A stretch of DNA of 64,000 bases from NCBI GenBank assembly GCA_023512835.1, contig CM042085.1, forward strand, positions 51,145,569 to 51,209,568, in the 5' to 3' direction. The position numbers and the translations under genes are program-made. The notes beneath the pieces are model-generated. The model ran no database searches and had not been told where the DNA came from. It saw only the letters and a program-made list of their open reading frames with translations. Below are positions 19,178-32,277 of the stretch, piece by piece; within the stretch, counting starts at the first letter, position 1, and each line of letters starts with the position of its first letter. The DNA comes from Taxillus chinensis. Its lineage: Eukaryota; Streptophyta; Magnoliopsida; Santalales; Loranthaceae.

Positions 19178-20981
19178 TGTTGGAATACTGGAATGGGGTT
19201 AACGATTAACCGCAGCGGAAACGAATTTTAAAAATTTTATTCCAGCAAACAAACAGCAGGATCTAAACATGAATCAATTTGTTTAATTTTGCAAAGAGAG
19301 AAAAGAAGAAACCAACCTGAAGAACGGTAAAGCTAGAACCCTCTTCTTTTCCCTCCAAGAACGAACTCACGATCTGCCTTTGATCGTTCTCGCAGTCTCC
19401 TGGATTCAACCACCAAATAGCCTTCTCTGCTATTCACCTTCTCAAGGAGTACAGTGGTGTGGCACCCTTGGATCAAAGAACAGGAACACCACCTCTGCTA
19501 GGGTTGGCCGTCACTGTCTCTCTCTCTCTTGGTCATCAATGATTGCACACGCACCCCCATTTAACCTAGGACGCTATGCATCTATTTATAGAACTAGGGT
19601 TACCCCTGTGCTATTACGCATACGCCCCTTTAGTTAAATAATAATAATAGATATTATTTAAACTATTTAAATAATATAATTATTACGCAACAAACTAATT
19701 AAATAAATATATAATATTATTTATTTATCAAATAAATAAATAATATATTTATTCATTTAATCACATTAAATGGATAAAATATTTATTATTATTTATTTAA
19801 TCTAATTAAATAAATAACCATGTGATATATATTAACACTCGTTAATTAATTAGCTCTTAAGCACAACCAGAGAATTAACTCACAACGATCCAAGACTCCA
19901 TACAAGAATAAACGGTGCTAGCAAGAGGGACCAAATGGACCCACTTAATCGAAGCTCCAATAAATAATATTTAATTAATTAATCTCATTAATCAATTAAA
20001 TCATTATTTATTAGTTTTAGTCCGAGCCACGATCAGGGACTAAAACTGCACTCTTAGATCAAGCAGATATGATTATAAGAATCCATAATAAATTATTTGT
20101 CCATCGATATAACTGATTTCCATGTGATATGATCCTCCACTATGATATTCATAATTAGAGACAGGTATCAATAGATTCCGTTCAACCTCTCTAATTATAT
20201 CTTTATCCATGTGTTACCATTAATTCTCTAATGGGTGACCTATTCATGATCCAATCATGAATTAGGATTTATAATAAATTATATCTAATATAATTACAAG
20301 CGCTTGATTCACCCAAGAATCCTGAATTAAACAACATGGGAATATCATTACTCTTCGTATAATGAAGCGATGGATTCCATGCACCTGACTTGACGCTCCC
20401 ACTATCTATAATATTATATCTCCAAGATATCGAGGTATTTGAAGCACTAAGCCTCTCACTCATTAATAAGTCAAAAGACATAAATTATAGACATGAGTTA
20501 ATCAAACGGTCTGGATTAAGATTAATCCATAAATCGATCATCTAGCGATAAAATATAAAGTTCTTCATACAATGCAACGGATATTAGTTGAAGAACTTAT
20601 TCTATCATGGTCCTGTTCAATATGTATGATTACATACCTGGCACTACTATTTGTAAACTCTTTACAATGATCCTAGATTAGATCACTCCCACTATGGAAA
20701 TAGTCCGCACCACAATCTTATCGAAATAGAGCATCCCAAACTCTATTAACCGATTGTGAACTAATTTTATACTTAGTCTAATTAGTGGATCTATTGTATG
20801 TGTCTCACACATACCCAGTAATAGACTTTGATAAGCAATGAGATGTTATGATGCTCAGCCACACAAGAAAGCAGAATAATGCAATCTAATAAATATTTAA
20901 ACAAAAAATATTTCAATTAATCAGAAATAGTCTTTACATTATTAGGATTACACATTGCTTTATATAGCACTTATCCCAACA
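19178..20981 (-). repeat. COP-E 3' LTR
   Basis: 1804 bp, TGTTGG...CCAACA on either strand (inverted ends). It holds very AT-rich low-complexity DNA (19635-19850). On the element strand a TATATAAAG lies only ~16 bp inside the LTR start (20958-20966). Next to it at 20982-20994 is the polypurine tract (AAGTGGGAGAT on the element strand). Confidence 0.94.
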
Positions 20982-21009
20982 ATCTCCCACTTGCATTAAA
21001 GCAACTGTG

Positions 21010-22110
21010 TCATATCCCGAATTCCCAACCTCTCAAGGTGTTCATCAAAAACTCTAGAAGGAAGAGTCTTTGTAAAAGGATCAGCTGGGTTGTCCTCCGA
21101 AGATAATTAAGAATATGCTTAACTGATTCCCAATGTTTGATTCCCGGATTCGATTGATATCTACTAACAATTCCCACCGCATAACAAATATCCGGTCTCA
21201 TACATAACATAGCATACATTAGACTACCAACTGCTGAAGCATAGGGTATCTTTCGCATGCTATCGATCTCTGCTTGTGTCTTAGGAGACATTTCCTTAGA
21301 CAACGTAATTCCATTTCTCATGGGTTGTTGACCCTTTTTGGAATTTTGCATACAATACTTCTCAAGTATTTTATCTATGTACGAGGCTTGGGATAATGCT
21401 AACATCTTGTTCTTCCTATCACGGTAAATACGGATTCCAAGAACATAGCTTGCTTCTCCCAAGTCTTTCATCTAGAATTGTTTAGTCAACCACTGTTTGA
21501 CCGATTCCAATGATACTATATCATTCCCAATGATAAGAATATCATCAACATAAAGAATAAGAAAGACCACATTTCCATCCTTTATCTTGCTGTAGACGCA
21601 TGGCTCGTCTATGCTCTGCTTGAAATCAAATGATTTGACCACCTCGTCAAATCTAATGTTCCAAGACCTAGAGGCTTGTTTGAGTCCATAAATGGATCTC
21701 TGCAACTTGCATACTTTATGTTGTTGCCCTTTAGCAATGAATCCTTCAGGCTGTATCATATAGATACTCTCCTCCAAACGACCATTCAAGAATGCCGTTT
21801 TCACGTCCATTTGCCAAATCTCATAATCGAGATGTGCAACTATAGACAGGAGGATGCGAATGGATTTGAGCATAGCAACCGGAGAGAAGCTTTCCTCATA
21901 ATCGATACCTTCTTTCTGGGTGTAGCCCTTGGCTACTAGCCTAGCTTTAAAAGTCTCTACTTTTCCATCTGCGCCTCTTTTCCTTTTATAAATCCATTTG
22001 CATCCAATTGGTTTCACCCCTTTGGGCAAATCCACAAGTTCCCAAACTTGGTTTGAATACATTGAATTCATTTCAAGCATCCATTGCTTGTTGCCATGCT
22101 TTGGAATCTA
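21010..22110 (-). pseudogene. COP-E reverse transcriptase and truncated RNase H
   Basis: RT is open from about 22080 to 21472 ([42 protein letters not shown] and YVDD at 21541-21552). One stop at 21472 separates it from the next frame piece (21471-21010: MKDLGEASYVLGI). The RNase H is missing its core: after ILNYLRRT the sequence jumps near 21098 to the end block seen in related elements (FDEHLERLG type, out of frame here). The usual Asp-containing YTDAD/KSTSG part is absent. So this copy has no functional RNase H. Confidence 0.9.
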
Positions 22111-22112
22111 CA

Positions 22113-23227
22113 TCATTCAGGTGCATCACTCAGGGTCAAGGGATCATCTTTATGATCATCGAGATAGCTACCAAGAGCATCTCCAACTCCCATGTAACGG
22201 TCCGGTTGTCTAACAACCCTCCCACTACGACGCAAAGTAACTGGATGTTGTTCCAATGTTGTGGTCTCATTTCTTATGATTGGTTGATCAATAATGATCT
22301 CATCATGTTGATCCTGAGTTGGGCCACTGATCTCATCAACTGGTATCTCATCCAACTCTATTCGATGATATGATTTGTGATTTTTAATATGGTCATCTTC
22401 AAGATATTTAGCATTTGTCGATACAAATACTTTATTATCTTTCCGACTATAAAATAAACCACCTTTCGTTTCTTTTGGATATCCTACAAAAATGCACAAC
22501 TCGGTGCGTGCATCCAACTTATCCACCTTAGCCCTTTTGACATGAGCCCTACACCCCCAAATTCGGATATGCCTTAAACTTGGTTTACGACCTGTCCATA
22601 ATTCGAATGGTGTCTTAGGTATGGATTTAGAAGGTACCCTGTTTATCAAATAAACAGACGTTTGTAGTGCATACCCCCAAAACGATTTGGGCAATGATGA
22701 ACTACTTAACATTGATCTCATCATGTCAAGCATTGTCCTATTCCTCCTCTCTGCAACACCGTTTTGTTGTGGTGTGCAGGTGCGAGAGAGTTGAGACAAT
22801 ATCCCATTATCGGTTAGATATGACCTAAACTCATTATCCAGGTACTCTCCACCTCGATCTGATCGAAGCATCTTGATAGATTTACCTAATTGCTTTTCCG
22901 TCTCGGTCCGAAATTCTTTGAACTTTTCAAAAGTCTCGACTTACGGTGTATTAGGTAAACATATCCATATCTAGAGAAATCGTCAATAAAAGTGACGAAA
23001 TACTCATAACCTCCTCTTGCTTGTACATTAAATGGTCCACAAACATCTATATGTACTAGCTCTAGGAGATCATTAACACGATGTCCTTTCGAAGGAAAAG
23101 ACCTCTTGGTCATTTTACCCTCCAAACATGATTCACATGTGGGTAAAGGAGTAACCTCTAAACCATTCAGAAGTCCATCCTTTACTAACCTTTGAATCCT
23201 AGTTTGGTTAATATATCCAAGTCTCAC
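22113..23227 (-). pseudogene. COP-E integrase
   Basis: The N-terminal zinc part (CESCLEGKMTKRSF, about 23140) and the core start DVCGPF and FVTFIDDFSRYGYVYL lie in 23227-22886. The core end with [22 protein letters not shown] and the connector to RT lie in 22871-22113. One frameshift near 22880 separates the two. All three DDE residues can be seen (Asp in HIDVCGP, Asp in RSDRGGEY, Glu in VAERRN). Confidence 0.92.
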
Positions 23228-23230
23228 GTG

Positions 23231-23725
23231 CTATAGATATGTTTCATTTGTATCTAACTTAACTCGTTTTGGAATGGGTTCATCATCAATTATTTCAGTG
23301 TTCAACAATGTATGAATGCTAGGATTAATTTTGTAAAGATTGTTTTCCTTTATACCAGAACATATCAAAATATTATTCTTATAAACTGAAACATTTTCAG
23401 CAAAATGAATAGAATAACCATGTTCAACCAAAGAAGAAAGCGAAATCAAATTCCTGTTCAACTCAGGTACATAAAAACAATCCTTTAACAAAATAAATTT
23501 ATTTCTAAAATATAACTTTAGCACTCCCACTGCCATTGCTGAAACTGAATCCCCAGTGCCAACTCTAAAAATAAATTCCCCTTCCTTAAGCTGCCTTTGG
23601 ACCTGAAGTCCCTGCAAAGAAGTACAAACATTATTAGTGGCACCAGAATCTATAATCCAAAGATTATTTGATTTTTCCACTAAACCAGTTTCAAGGACAA
23701 GTACAATACCTTCCTTTGGCTTCAC
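23231..23725 (-). pseudogene. COP-E aspartic protease
   Basis: WIIDSGATNNVCTS (about 23655-23615) is the Ty1/copia protease active site with the catalytic Asp intact. It ends in a stop at 23231-23233 just before the integrase zinc region. The frame is separate from gag. Confidence 0.92.
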
Positions 23726-23741
23726 CGTTTGGAGGTACTCT

Positions 23742-24516
23742 TTACGGTTCCTCTTCCAAGTGCCCTTCTTTGCCGCAATGGAAACACTTTCCAGCTTTAG
23801 GAGTCTTCTTTTTCTTGTTCACCTTCCTCTTGGCTTTTAAAGATGCCTTTTTCTTGTCACTTAGCTTCTTCTTCTTCTTAAGAGAAGAACCAGCAACAAC
23901 CATGTTCACCTCACCTTTCTTAGACTTAATCATTCCCTTATAGGTTTGTAATTCAGTCATAAGAGTGGTGAGGTTTAGATCCATTTTATTCAAGACATAA
24001 TGACTCTTAAAAGAAATGAAGCTATCGAGGAGAGTCTCTAGTATCATACCAACTTGAGTCTGTTGATCTATACTAGCTCCATGGATCTCAGCCTCATTAA
24101 AATGAGCCATGATCTCTAAGAGATGATCCCTAATAGGAGTTCCCACTTTCATGCGACTATTCATAATAGCTCTCACGGCCTCAAACCGCGCACGAATTGA
24201 GATCTCCCCAAACATAGCCTGTAAAGAATCCATGATATCCTTGGCAGTTCGCATCCCTTGATGTTGTTGTTGCAACACATTGGACATGGATGCCAACATG
24301 TAACAACGAGTCATATCATCGGACGTAATCCACTTATCATAGGCATCCTTTACGGTTTTGAAGCATTAGCCGGAGGTTCAGGTGGACAAGGCTCGATAAG
24401 ACAAACTTGTGCTTTTCGGAGCTTAACACAATATTCAGATTACGCTTCCAATCATTGAAATTTTCACCGGTCAATTTATTTTGGCTCAATAAAACGGCTA
24501 GTGGGTTAAAAGACAT
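23742..24516 (-). pseudogene. COP-E gag
   Basis: It starts MSFNPLAVLLSQNKL at 24516, the usual start of this gag type, right after a short leader. The frame breaks near 24340-24314 and continues to 23742. Seen are the MTRCYMLASMSNVLQQQH core, a Lys-rich tail (KKKKKLSDKKKASLKAK) and one zinc knuckle CFHCGKEGHLEEEP, whose last Cys is replaced. Confidence 0.9.
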
Positions 24517-26256
24517 TTTCTGAAAATATAAAATATAAAATGTTTTAGAATGGCATACATCATAACTAAATTTAGTAAAATGCATATACATTAATGAATG
24601 CATGAATGCACAAGTATTAATAAAACCCTAAATCAATACTCTTACTACGAATAACAAAATATCCAGAATCAATAAACCTCCTTTGGGAGAATAAACTTTT
24701 TCTTTACTTTGTCGGGACCCTCCCAATTGATTTGGCTTTCCTAAATATCGCATATTCAACCAATTCAATTTTCGTTTATATTTGGTCCACATCCCTTGCA
24801 ACGGCGCCTCTTTGGAAGATTAATGCAAGAGATCGTGTTGAGTGTATAACCATTATTTCGTGTCTTATTACCTAAACCTTTTGAATTGCCTAGCTTTGGC
24901 GAGGTGTCAATCACCTGGTTTAAATAATAAGTAAACTATCCTTTTAGGAAAATAACTTGAGCCTAGTCCATAAAATCTCTTCGGAGATACATTAAGACAT
25001 ATACCTTAGTTATTTAATAATGGAGACCATGGGTCTTATTCCCAATAAAACCCTCTCACACTCAATATTTTACAAATTGGGTTTTAATATATATATATAT
25101 ATATATTATTTAACTCTTAAATAAAATATGATGCATGAAAAATAATATGTAGACGGCACTCCTAATTATATATGTAATGTGTTCATGTGATGTGCAATTT
25201 ATAAAACAAACATTAAATAAACTACGGCCGTAATACCAAGGGATCCATCTTATGAAGAAAAATAAAGCAAAAAAAACAAGACACTCTTGCAGGCTCTTTA
25301 TCTTCATCTTTCCTGGTTGATCTTCATTGTCTTCATCTTGCAAGCGGCTTTGAATAATTTTAATAGATAACAATTATTCATTAAAATTATCTCTTACTTA
25401 AAATTAAAATAATTTAATTATGGATAACAATTATCCAATTATAAAATTATTTTTCATTTAAGACTAATATAGATAATTATAGAAAGATCCAATCTTCCAA
25501 AATTAACTATGTCAATATTTTTATTTCCAAAAATTATTCTATCAAGATAGAATAAAATTTAATAGATAACAATTATCCATTAAAATTTTCTCTCACTTAA
25601 ATATTTAAATAATTCAATTATGAATAACAGTTATCCAATTATAGAATTATTTTTTTTATTTAAAATTGATATAACTAATTATAGAAAGATCTAATCTTTC
25701 AAAATTAATTATGTCAACTTTCTATAATTTCTAAATATTATTCCATCAATATAGAATAAACTTTAGAGTATTAAAAATCAAGAAAGTAAATCGGCTGCGA
25801 GAAAACCCGCCGCCGCATGGGACTCCTCCACCACCGGACTGCTTGTGAGAGACTAGGTGGAAGGTTGCGTCTACTTCGGCTCGGCGACTCGTCATCCACT
25901 TTTATTCCAGGCTCATGAATATTACATAAAATATTTCTATGCCAATTATGGCTTACAAGATGCTAAAAAATAAAATAAAGAAACTAGCAGGGAAACACGG
26001 TGATAATAGACCGCCCCTCTAGCAAATTACATCTCATGTAAATACAACCAAAACTAAGATCCCAAGGCCGGCAAACCATCACAATTAATATATATTAAAT
26101 CTTTCATCACATGAACAAAATATATAAATCCATACACCACCTGTAACATACATCTCATGTATAAACATATGAACCCTAGAGTGTCGCTACTTCTATTCAT
26201 ACATCCAGGGCCAAATTAAACAAATTGATTAACATGTTTAAAGCTCTGATACCAAT
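24517..26256 (-). other. COP-E untranslated leader and primer-binding site
   Basis: About 1.7 kb of AT-rich DNA between the 5' LTR and gag with no open frame of note. It has diverged repeated blocks around 'tagataacaattatccat' (25365-25680) and a TA run (25088-25107). The primer-binding site TGGTATCAGAGC (initiator tRNA-Met) is at 26243-26254 on the minus strand. Confidence 0.85.
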
Positions 26257-28067
26257 TGTTGGAATACTGGAATGGGGTTAACGATTAACCGCAGTGGAAA
26301 CGAATTTTAAAAATTTTATTCCAGCAAACAAACAGCAGGATCTAAACATGAATCAATTTGTTTAATTTTGCAAAGAGAGAAAAGAAGAAACCAACCTGAA
26401 GAACGGTAAAGCTAGAACCCTCTTCTTTTCCCTCCAAGAACGAACTCACGATCTGCCTTTGATCGTTCTCGCAGTCTCCTGGATTCAACCACCAAATAGC
26501 CTTCTCTGCTATTCACCTTCTCAAGGAGTACAGGGCTGTGGCACCCTTGGATCAAAGAACAGGAACACCACCTCTGCTAGGGTTGGCCGTCACCTGTCTC
26601 TCTCTCTCTCTCTCTTGGCTGTCAATGATTGCACACGCACCCCCATTTAACCTAGGAGGCTATACATCTATTTATAGAACTAGGGTTACCCCTGTGCTAT
26701 TACGCATACGCCCCTTTAGTTAAATAATAATAATAGATATTATTTAAACTATTTAAATAATATAATTATTACGCAACAAACTAATTAAATAAATATATAA
26801 TATTATTTATTTATCAAATAAATAAATAATATATTTATTCATTTAATCACATTAAATGGATAAAATATTTATTATTATTTATTTAATCTAATTAAATAAA
26901 TAACCATGTGATATATATTAACACTCGTTAATTAATTAGCTCTTAAGCACAACCAGAGAATTAACTCACAACGATCCAGTACTCCATACAAGAATAAACG
27001 GTGCTAGCAAGAGGGACCAAATGGACCCACTTAATCGAAGCTCCAATAAATAATATTTAATTAATTAATCTCATTAATCAATTAAATCATTATTTATTAG
27101 TTTTAGTCCGAGCCACGATCAGGGACTAAAACTGCACTCTAAGATCAAGCAGATATGATTACAAGAATCCATAATAAATTATTTGTCCATCGATATAACT
27201 GATTTCCATGTGATATGATCCTCCACCATGATATTCATAATTAGAGACAGGTATCAATAGATTCCGTTAAACCTCTCTAATTATATCTTTATCCATGTGT
27301 TACCATTAATTCTCTAATGGGTGACCTATTCATGATCCAATCATGAATTAGGATTTATAATAAATTATATCTAATATAATTACAAGCGCTTGATTCACCC
27401 AAGAATCCTGAATTAAACAACATGGGAATATCATTACTCTTCGTATAACGAAGCGGTGGATTCCATGCACCTGACTTGACGCTCCCACTATCTATAATAT
27501 TATATCTCCAAGATATCGAGGTATTTGAAGCACTAAGCCTCTCACTCATTAATAAGTCAAAAGACATAAATTATAGACATGAGTTAATCAAACGGTCTGG
27601 ATTAAGATTAATCCATAAATCAGTCATCTAGCGATAAAATATAAAGTTCTTCATACAATGCAACGGATATTAGTTGAAGAACTTATTTTATCATGGTCCT
27701 GTTCAATATGTATGATTACATACTGGCACTACTATTTGTAAACTCTTTACAATGATCCTAGATTAGATCACTCCCACTATGGAAATAGTCTCGCACCACA
27801 ATCTTATCGTAATAGAGCATCCCAAACTCTATTAACCGATTATGAACTAATTTTATACTTAGTCTAATTAGTGGATCTATTGTATGTGTCTCACACATAC
27901 CCAGTAATAGACTTTGATAAGCAATGAGATGTTATGATGCTCACTCACACAAGAAAGCAGAATAATGCAATCTAATAAATATTTAAACAAAAAATATTTC
28001 AATTAATCAGAAATAGTCTTTACATTATTAGGATTACACATTGCTTTATATAGCACTTATCCCAACA
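26257..28067 (-). repeat. COP-E 5' LTR
   Basis: 1811 bp, near-identical to 19178-20981. The main visible differences are a longer CT run near 26598-26615 and a few single-base changes. The TATATAAAG-like box is at 28044-28052, close to the LTR start. Confidence 0.94.
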
Positions 28068-28072
28068 CCTAA

Positions 28073-28920
28073 CGGCCTAAAAGTTATTGTAAAATGACTC
28101 GAAAATGAACTGGAACAGGAAAGGGAAATAAATCGTAAGTGGCTAAAATCCGGGGAAATAACCTCTACCTTTAGGACTGATCCTGACAACATCCGAGTCA
28201 AACTTGGCCTAGGTTCAGAACCATCGACTTCCATAGCTCAAGCTACTGAGTGCCCTCCGGATTTCACTCCTAAACTAACCAACTTATATCCTGTTAGTAC
28301 ATCTAAACCGTTGGATGGTTTCATTTCAGTGGCACCATAGTTTATGATCGTGGAGTTGAGGTCATTCTTGCACTTCCCAAACAAGTAGCACCCATAACTA
28401 ATGATGAAGGGAAGGCTGCTGCATTAAAGCCAAAACCGTAGCACCCAAAAAGAAAGGAAAGGCTAAGGCCGACGCATCTAGGGCCAAGAGCGCATCACCC
28501 AAACGCAATGGATTAGGCCATAGGGAACAGTAGAAAGTTTGTAAAATCTAAGAGACCTGTATCCCCTGTTTGTACTTCACATTATAGTGTCTGTTCCATC
28601 CGTAGGGAAATGGGTCATTATCACTATGAATGTTGGAGTTTATATGATAACCTGGCTTTGTAATCAAATTCAATCCAATAAAGATCGGTTTAATAAAAGG
28701 GTTTCTTCGAGCAAAACAAAATCTAAACCTCAAAGGAGTGTCTCTCCCAAAAAAACCCAAACAAAAGAAGCGAGTTGAAACTAACAAGTTAAAGTCAACT
28801 TGGAGAGCTAAAAGTCCTAGCAAAATCAAATCCGGAATCGTTGACAATATCGTTGCTCTCTCTAACCGCCTGAAACAAGTTTGGGCACCAAAAGTGTAAA
28901 CTGTTGTCTTTCAGGAGCAT
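28073..28920 (+). pseudogene. COP-D gag, second part
   Basis: This resumes the gag coding sequence after COP-E. It encodes the equivalent of COP-C 41230-40500: the segment with GLGSEPSTS...ECPPDF, a Lys/Ala-rich basic stretch, and a second CCHC knuckle at about 28594-28640. In COP-D one Cys of that knuckle is Arg (C-S-I-R), where COP-C keeps C-S-I-C. Several stops interrupt the frame. Confidence 0.8.
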
Positions 28921-28932
28921 CTCTAGAATGCA

Positions 28933-29232
28933 TTGCCGAATCACTTGAAGTTAAAGATCAATCAAAGCAAGTGGATCCTCAATAGTGGATGCTCCGGACA
29001 TATGACGGGTGATCAGACTCTGCTTGTAGAAGTTAATGAAAAACGAGGTCCATCCGTTTCATATGGTGACAACAGCAAAGGTAAGATTGTCGGGTATGAC
29101 ACTTTAACTAACGGTTGTGTATCAATCACTAGAGTTGCACTAGTCGAAGGTTTGAAGCATAATTTGCTAAGTATCAGTAATTTATGTGACAAAGGATTTA
29201 CTGTTTCCTTTATGTCCAACACCATACAATAA
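28933..29232 (+). pseudogene. COP-D aspartic protease with mutated active site
   Basis: The Ty1/copia protease block reads WILNSGCSGHMTGD (about 28977-29018). The catalytic Asp of the D-S/T-G motif is Asn here, while COP-C has WILDSGCS. GVSITRVALVEGLKHNLLSISNLCD, the usual end of this domain, follows. The enzyme cannot be active. Confidence 0.9.
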
Positions 29233-30273
29233 GAGAAAACTTATCCTGGAGATGTTAAGTTATCCAGGATCAAGAGATGGGGACATATACTCAGTGGTCT
29301 TAAGAAATAATTCTTCTGACCCTGTATGCTTCCTCACTAAAGCATCAGATGAAGATAGTTGGCTATGGCACAAGCGATGCGCACATTTAAACTTTAAGAC
29401 TTTGTCTAAATTAGCGTCACTTGATCTTGTCACTGGTCTACCTAAACTCAAGTTCTCCAGAGACACTCTCTGTCGAGAATGCCAACTGGGCAAGCAGACC
29501 AAACATAGCTTTAAGAGCAAATCAATTAATTTAATAACTGCTCCTCTACAACTTCTTTATATGGACCTCCGTGGTCCTATTTCCGTTCCATCACCGGGTC
29601 AGTGCGAGATATACCCTTGTGGTTATCGATGATTTCACCAGGTACACATGGGTGATGTTCCTAAAATCAAAGGATCAAACTTTTGAGCATCTAATATATC
29701 TTTTCAACTGGATAAGCAACTCACAAGGACTGAGCATAAAGTGCATCAGGAGTGATCATGGTACAGAATTTGATTTCTCGAAATGAGATCATATTGTTCA
29801 GAACAGGGCATTCAGCATGACTTCTCTGCGCCCAGAACTCCACAACAAAATGGGGTAGCTGAGCGCAAGAATCACACTTTAGTCGAGGCTGGCAGATCTA
29901 TGTTAGCAGGGGCAACGCTTCCTCTCAGTCTATGGGCTGAAGCTGTGTCCACTGCCTGCTATGTTCGAAACGAACTCTAATAAATAAATCTACCATGAAA
30001 ACACCCTATGAGATGTGGAGAGGACGAAAACCTTCAATTTCACATTTCAGAGCTTTTGGGTGTACTTGCTATATATTGATAAATGGCAAAGAAACCCGGA
30101 ATAAATTTGAACCGAAATCTGATGATGGGATCTTTGTCGGGTACTCATTACATAGCAAGGCTTATCGGGTCTTCAATTGGGAACTTTTTAAAGTTGAAGA
30201 ATCTATCCATGTGACCTTTGATGAAACTAATCTTGATTGGTCAAAAGTTGCTTCTTCAAGTTCTAACGTATAG
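29186..30273 (+). pseudogene. COP-D integrase
   Basis: It holds the pre-integrase HHCC region (WLWHKRCAHLNF...CRECQLGKQTK), the first catalytic Asp (YMDLRGPIS), VVIDDFTRYTWV, the second Asp (IRSDHGTEF) and the Glu (NGVAERKNHT), then RTPYEMW-like and DDGIFVGYS blocks. It is spread over several frames (29186-29632, 29571-29786, 29783-29980, 29995-30273), so it carries at least three small indels or stops. Confidence 0.92.
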
Positions 30274-30289
30274 GTTCAAGACAACAACA

Positions 30290-32277
30290 TCGACTATTCA
30301 AAGTTTATGACTATTCCTGTTATACATCTTGACCAACCAAGCGGCACCGAGGAGCACAAAGAAATGATATGGACGATGCTATGGATGACTCGGACTGGAC
30401 TACCGTTTAGCTCCGGACATACTCCAACAGATACCCAAAATTCCGGAGCACCTTCAAGTCCGTCCGGACTAGTTAACACTAACAAAACAGGGTTGAAGAA
30501 CCATCTAGTTCAACCGTACCTTCTAATACGGAAACATCTGGTCCTGAAGAAGCTCAACCAAGCAGATATACGTGAACCACCAAATCTGCAGAGCTTCAAA
30601 TTATTCACGATTAACCATCACATGCACAGAATTACGATGGACCCGAAACCATCCCTCGGATCAAGTGATTGGGGATCCTATTGTTGGTGTAAGAACAAGA
30701 GCAGCCACCTCCAACATGAGTCTTTACTCGTGTTTTCTATCTCAAATAGAACCAAAGGTGGTAGATGAAGCTCTTCAGGATTCAAATTGGATAGAAGCCA
30801 TGCAAGAAGAGCCGAATCAATTTAAGAGAAACAATGTGTGGACCTTAGTACCAAGGCCTAAGTCTCAAGAAGTCATTGGAGTTAAATGGGTGTTCCGGAA
30901 CAAGCTTGATATGGATGGAATAGTAATCCGGAACAAAGCTAAACTGGTAGCGAAAGGATATCGTCAAGAAGAAGGAATAAGCTATGATGAGACCTTTGCT
31001 CCAGGAGCAAGACTTGAGGCAATTCGGATGTTTTGGCATACGCTTCATATAAAAACTTCATAGTTTATCAAATGGACGTCAAGAGCGCATTCCTGAATGG
31101 AGATCTTCAAGAAGAGGTTTACGTAGAACAACCTCCCGGTTTCATTGAACCTAAAGCAGGACATCCTGGTCTACAAACTTCGGAAAGCTTTATACGGTTT
31201 GAAGCAAGCTCCAAGAGCCTGGTATGACACACTGTCGAAATTCCTACTTGCTCACAACTTCCAAAAAGGGAAGATTGACGCCACCTTATTTCTACGAAAA
31301 GAGAAAGGGCACACTCTAATCGTACAGATATACGTGGATGATATCATTTTTGGATCAACGAATCCGAAGCTTTGTGAAGAGTTTGCTAAGTTGATGACAG
31401 GCAAGTTTGAGATGAGCATGATGGGAGAACTATCCTACTTCCTTGGAATAGAAGTTAAACAATTGAAGGAAGGAATATTCATTAATCAAGCTAAGTACAC
31501 ACGCGATCTTATTAAGAAGTTTGGTATGGAAGGTTCATCTCCCGTCAAAACTCCCATGCCTGTCAGGGCCAAGTTAGATCCTGATGTGGATGGCATATCG
31601 ATAAATGTGACCGACTACGAGGGATGATAGGATCATTGCTTTGTATCTTACAAGAAGTCGCCCAGACATTATGTTTGCAACTTGCATCTGTGCACGATAT
31701 CAGACGAATCCCAAGGAGTCACATATGCTTCATGTTAAACGGATATTAAGGTATCTCAAGGGAACGATGAATTTGGGACTCTGGTACCCAAAGGAGTCCA
31801 ACTTCACCTTATCCGGATACTCTGATGCCGACTTCGCTAGATGTCGGATCGACAAGAAGAGCACAAGTGGTACGTGTCAGTTTCTTGGAAATAGATTAAT
31901 CTCATGGTTCAGTAAGAAGCAGAATTCCATATCAACCTCTACTGCTGAGGCGGAATATATAGCTGCTGGGAGTTGCTGCGCACAGCTACTCTGGATACAA
32001 AGTCAACTTACTGACTACGGTTTTAACATGTCATCTATTCCACTCTACTGCGACAACACTAGTGCAATTCCTATCGGTCCATAATCCTGTCATGCATCCT
32101 AAGACGAAGCATATTGAGGTTAGGTATCACTTCATACGACCATGTTCTCAAAAATCACATTTCCTTGGAACATGTTGCTACCGAAGATCAATCGCGGACA
32201 TTCTTACAAAGCCCCTACCCGATGCAAGATTCTCCGAACTACTCATCCGATTAGGTATGCTTGACTTCTCTACATAG
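30290..32277 (+). pseudogene. COP-D reverse transcriptase and RNase H
   Basis: The linker (30290-30740) is decayed. RT starts at about 30750 ([22 protein letters not shown]), has an indel near 31035, then DVKSAFLNG (31075), another near 31160, [12 protein letters not shown] and YVDD (31331-31342). RNase H (31641-32277) has YSDADFARC, KSTSGTCQF, TAEAEYIA and CDNTSA, then a shift near 32075 and the ILTKPLPDARF end. Stops are few, so decay is moderate. Confidence 0.92.

Larger units (their letters stand above)
19178..28067 (-). mobile_element. COP-E: complete Ty1/copia element (Angela/Tork-like)
   Basis: 8890 bp on the minus strand with long LTRs (5' LTR 26257-28067, 3' LTR 19178-20981) and a perfect target duplication cctaa (19173-19177 and 28068-28072). 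The order from right to left is primer site, gag, protease, integrase, RT, partial RNase H. The long LTRs (about 1.8 kb) and the gag type (UBN2-like with one CCHC knuckle) fit the Angela/Tork group; this lineage call is tentative. The two LTRs are almost identical, so this is probably the youngest insertion in the stack. It is inserted into the gag of COP-D. Confidence 0.95.
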
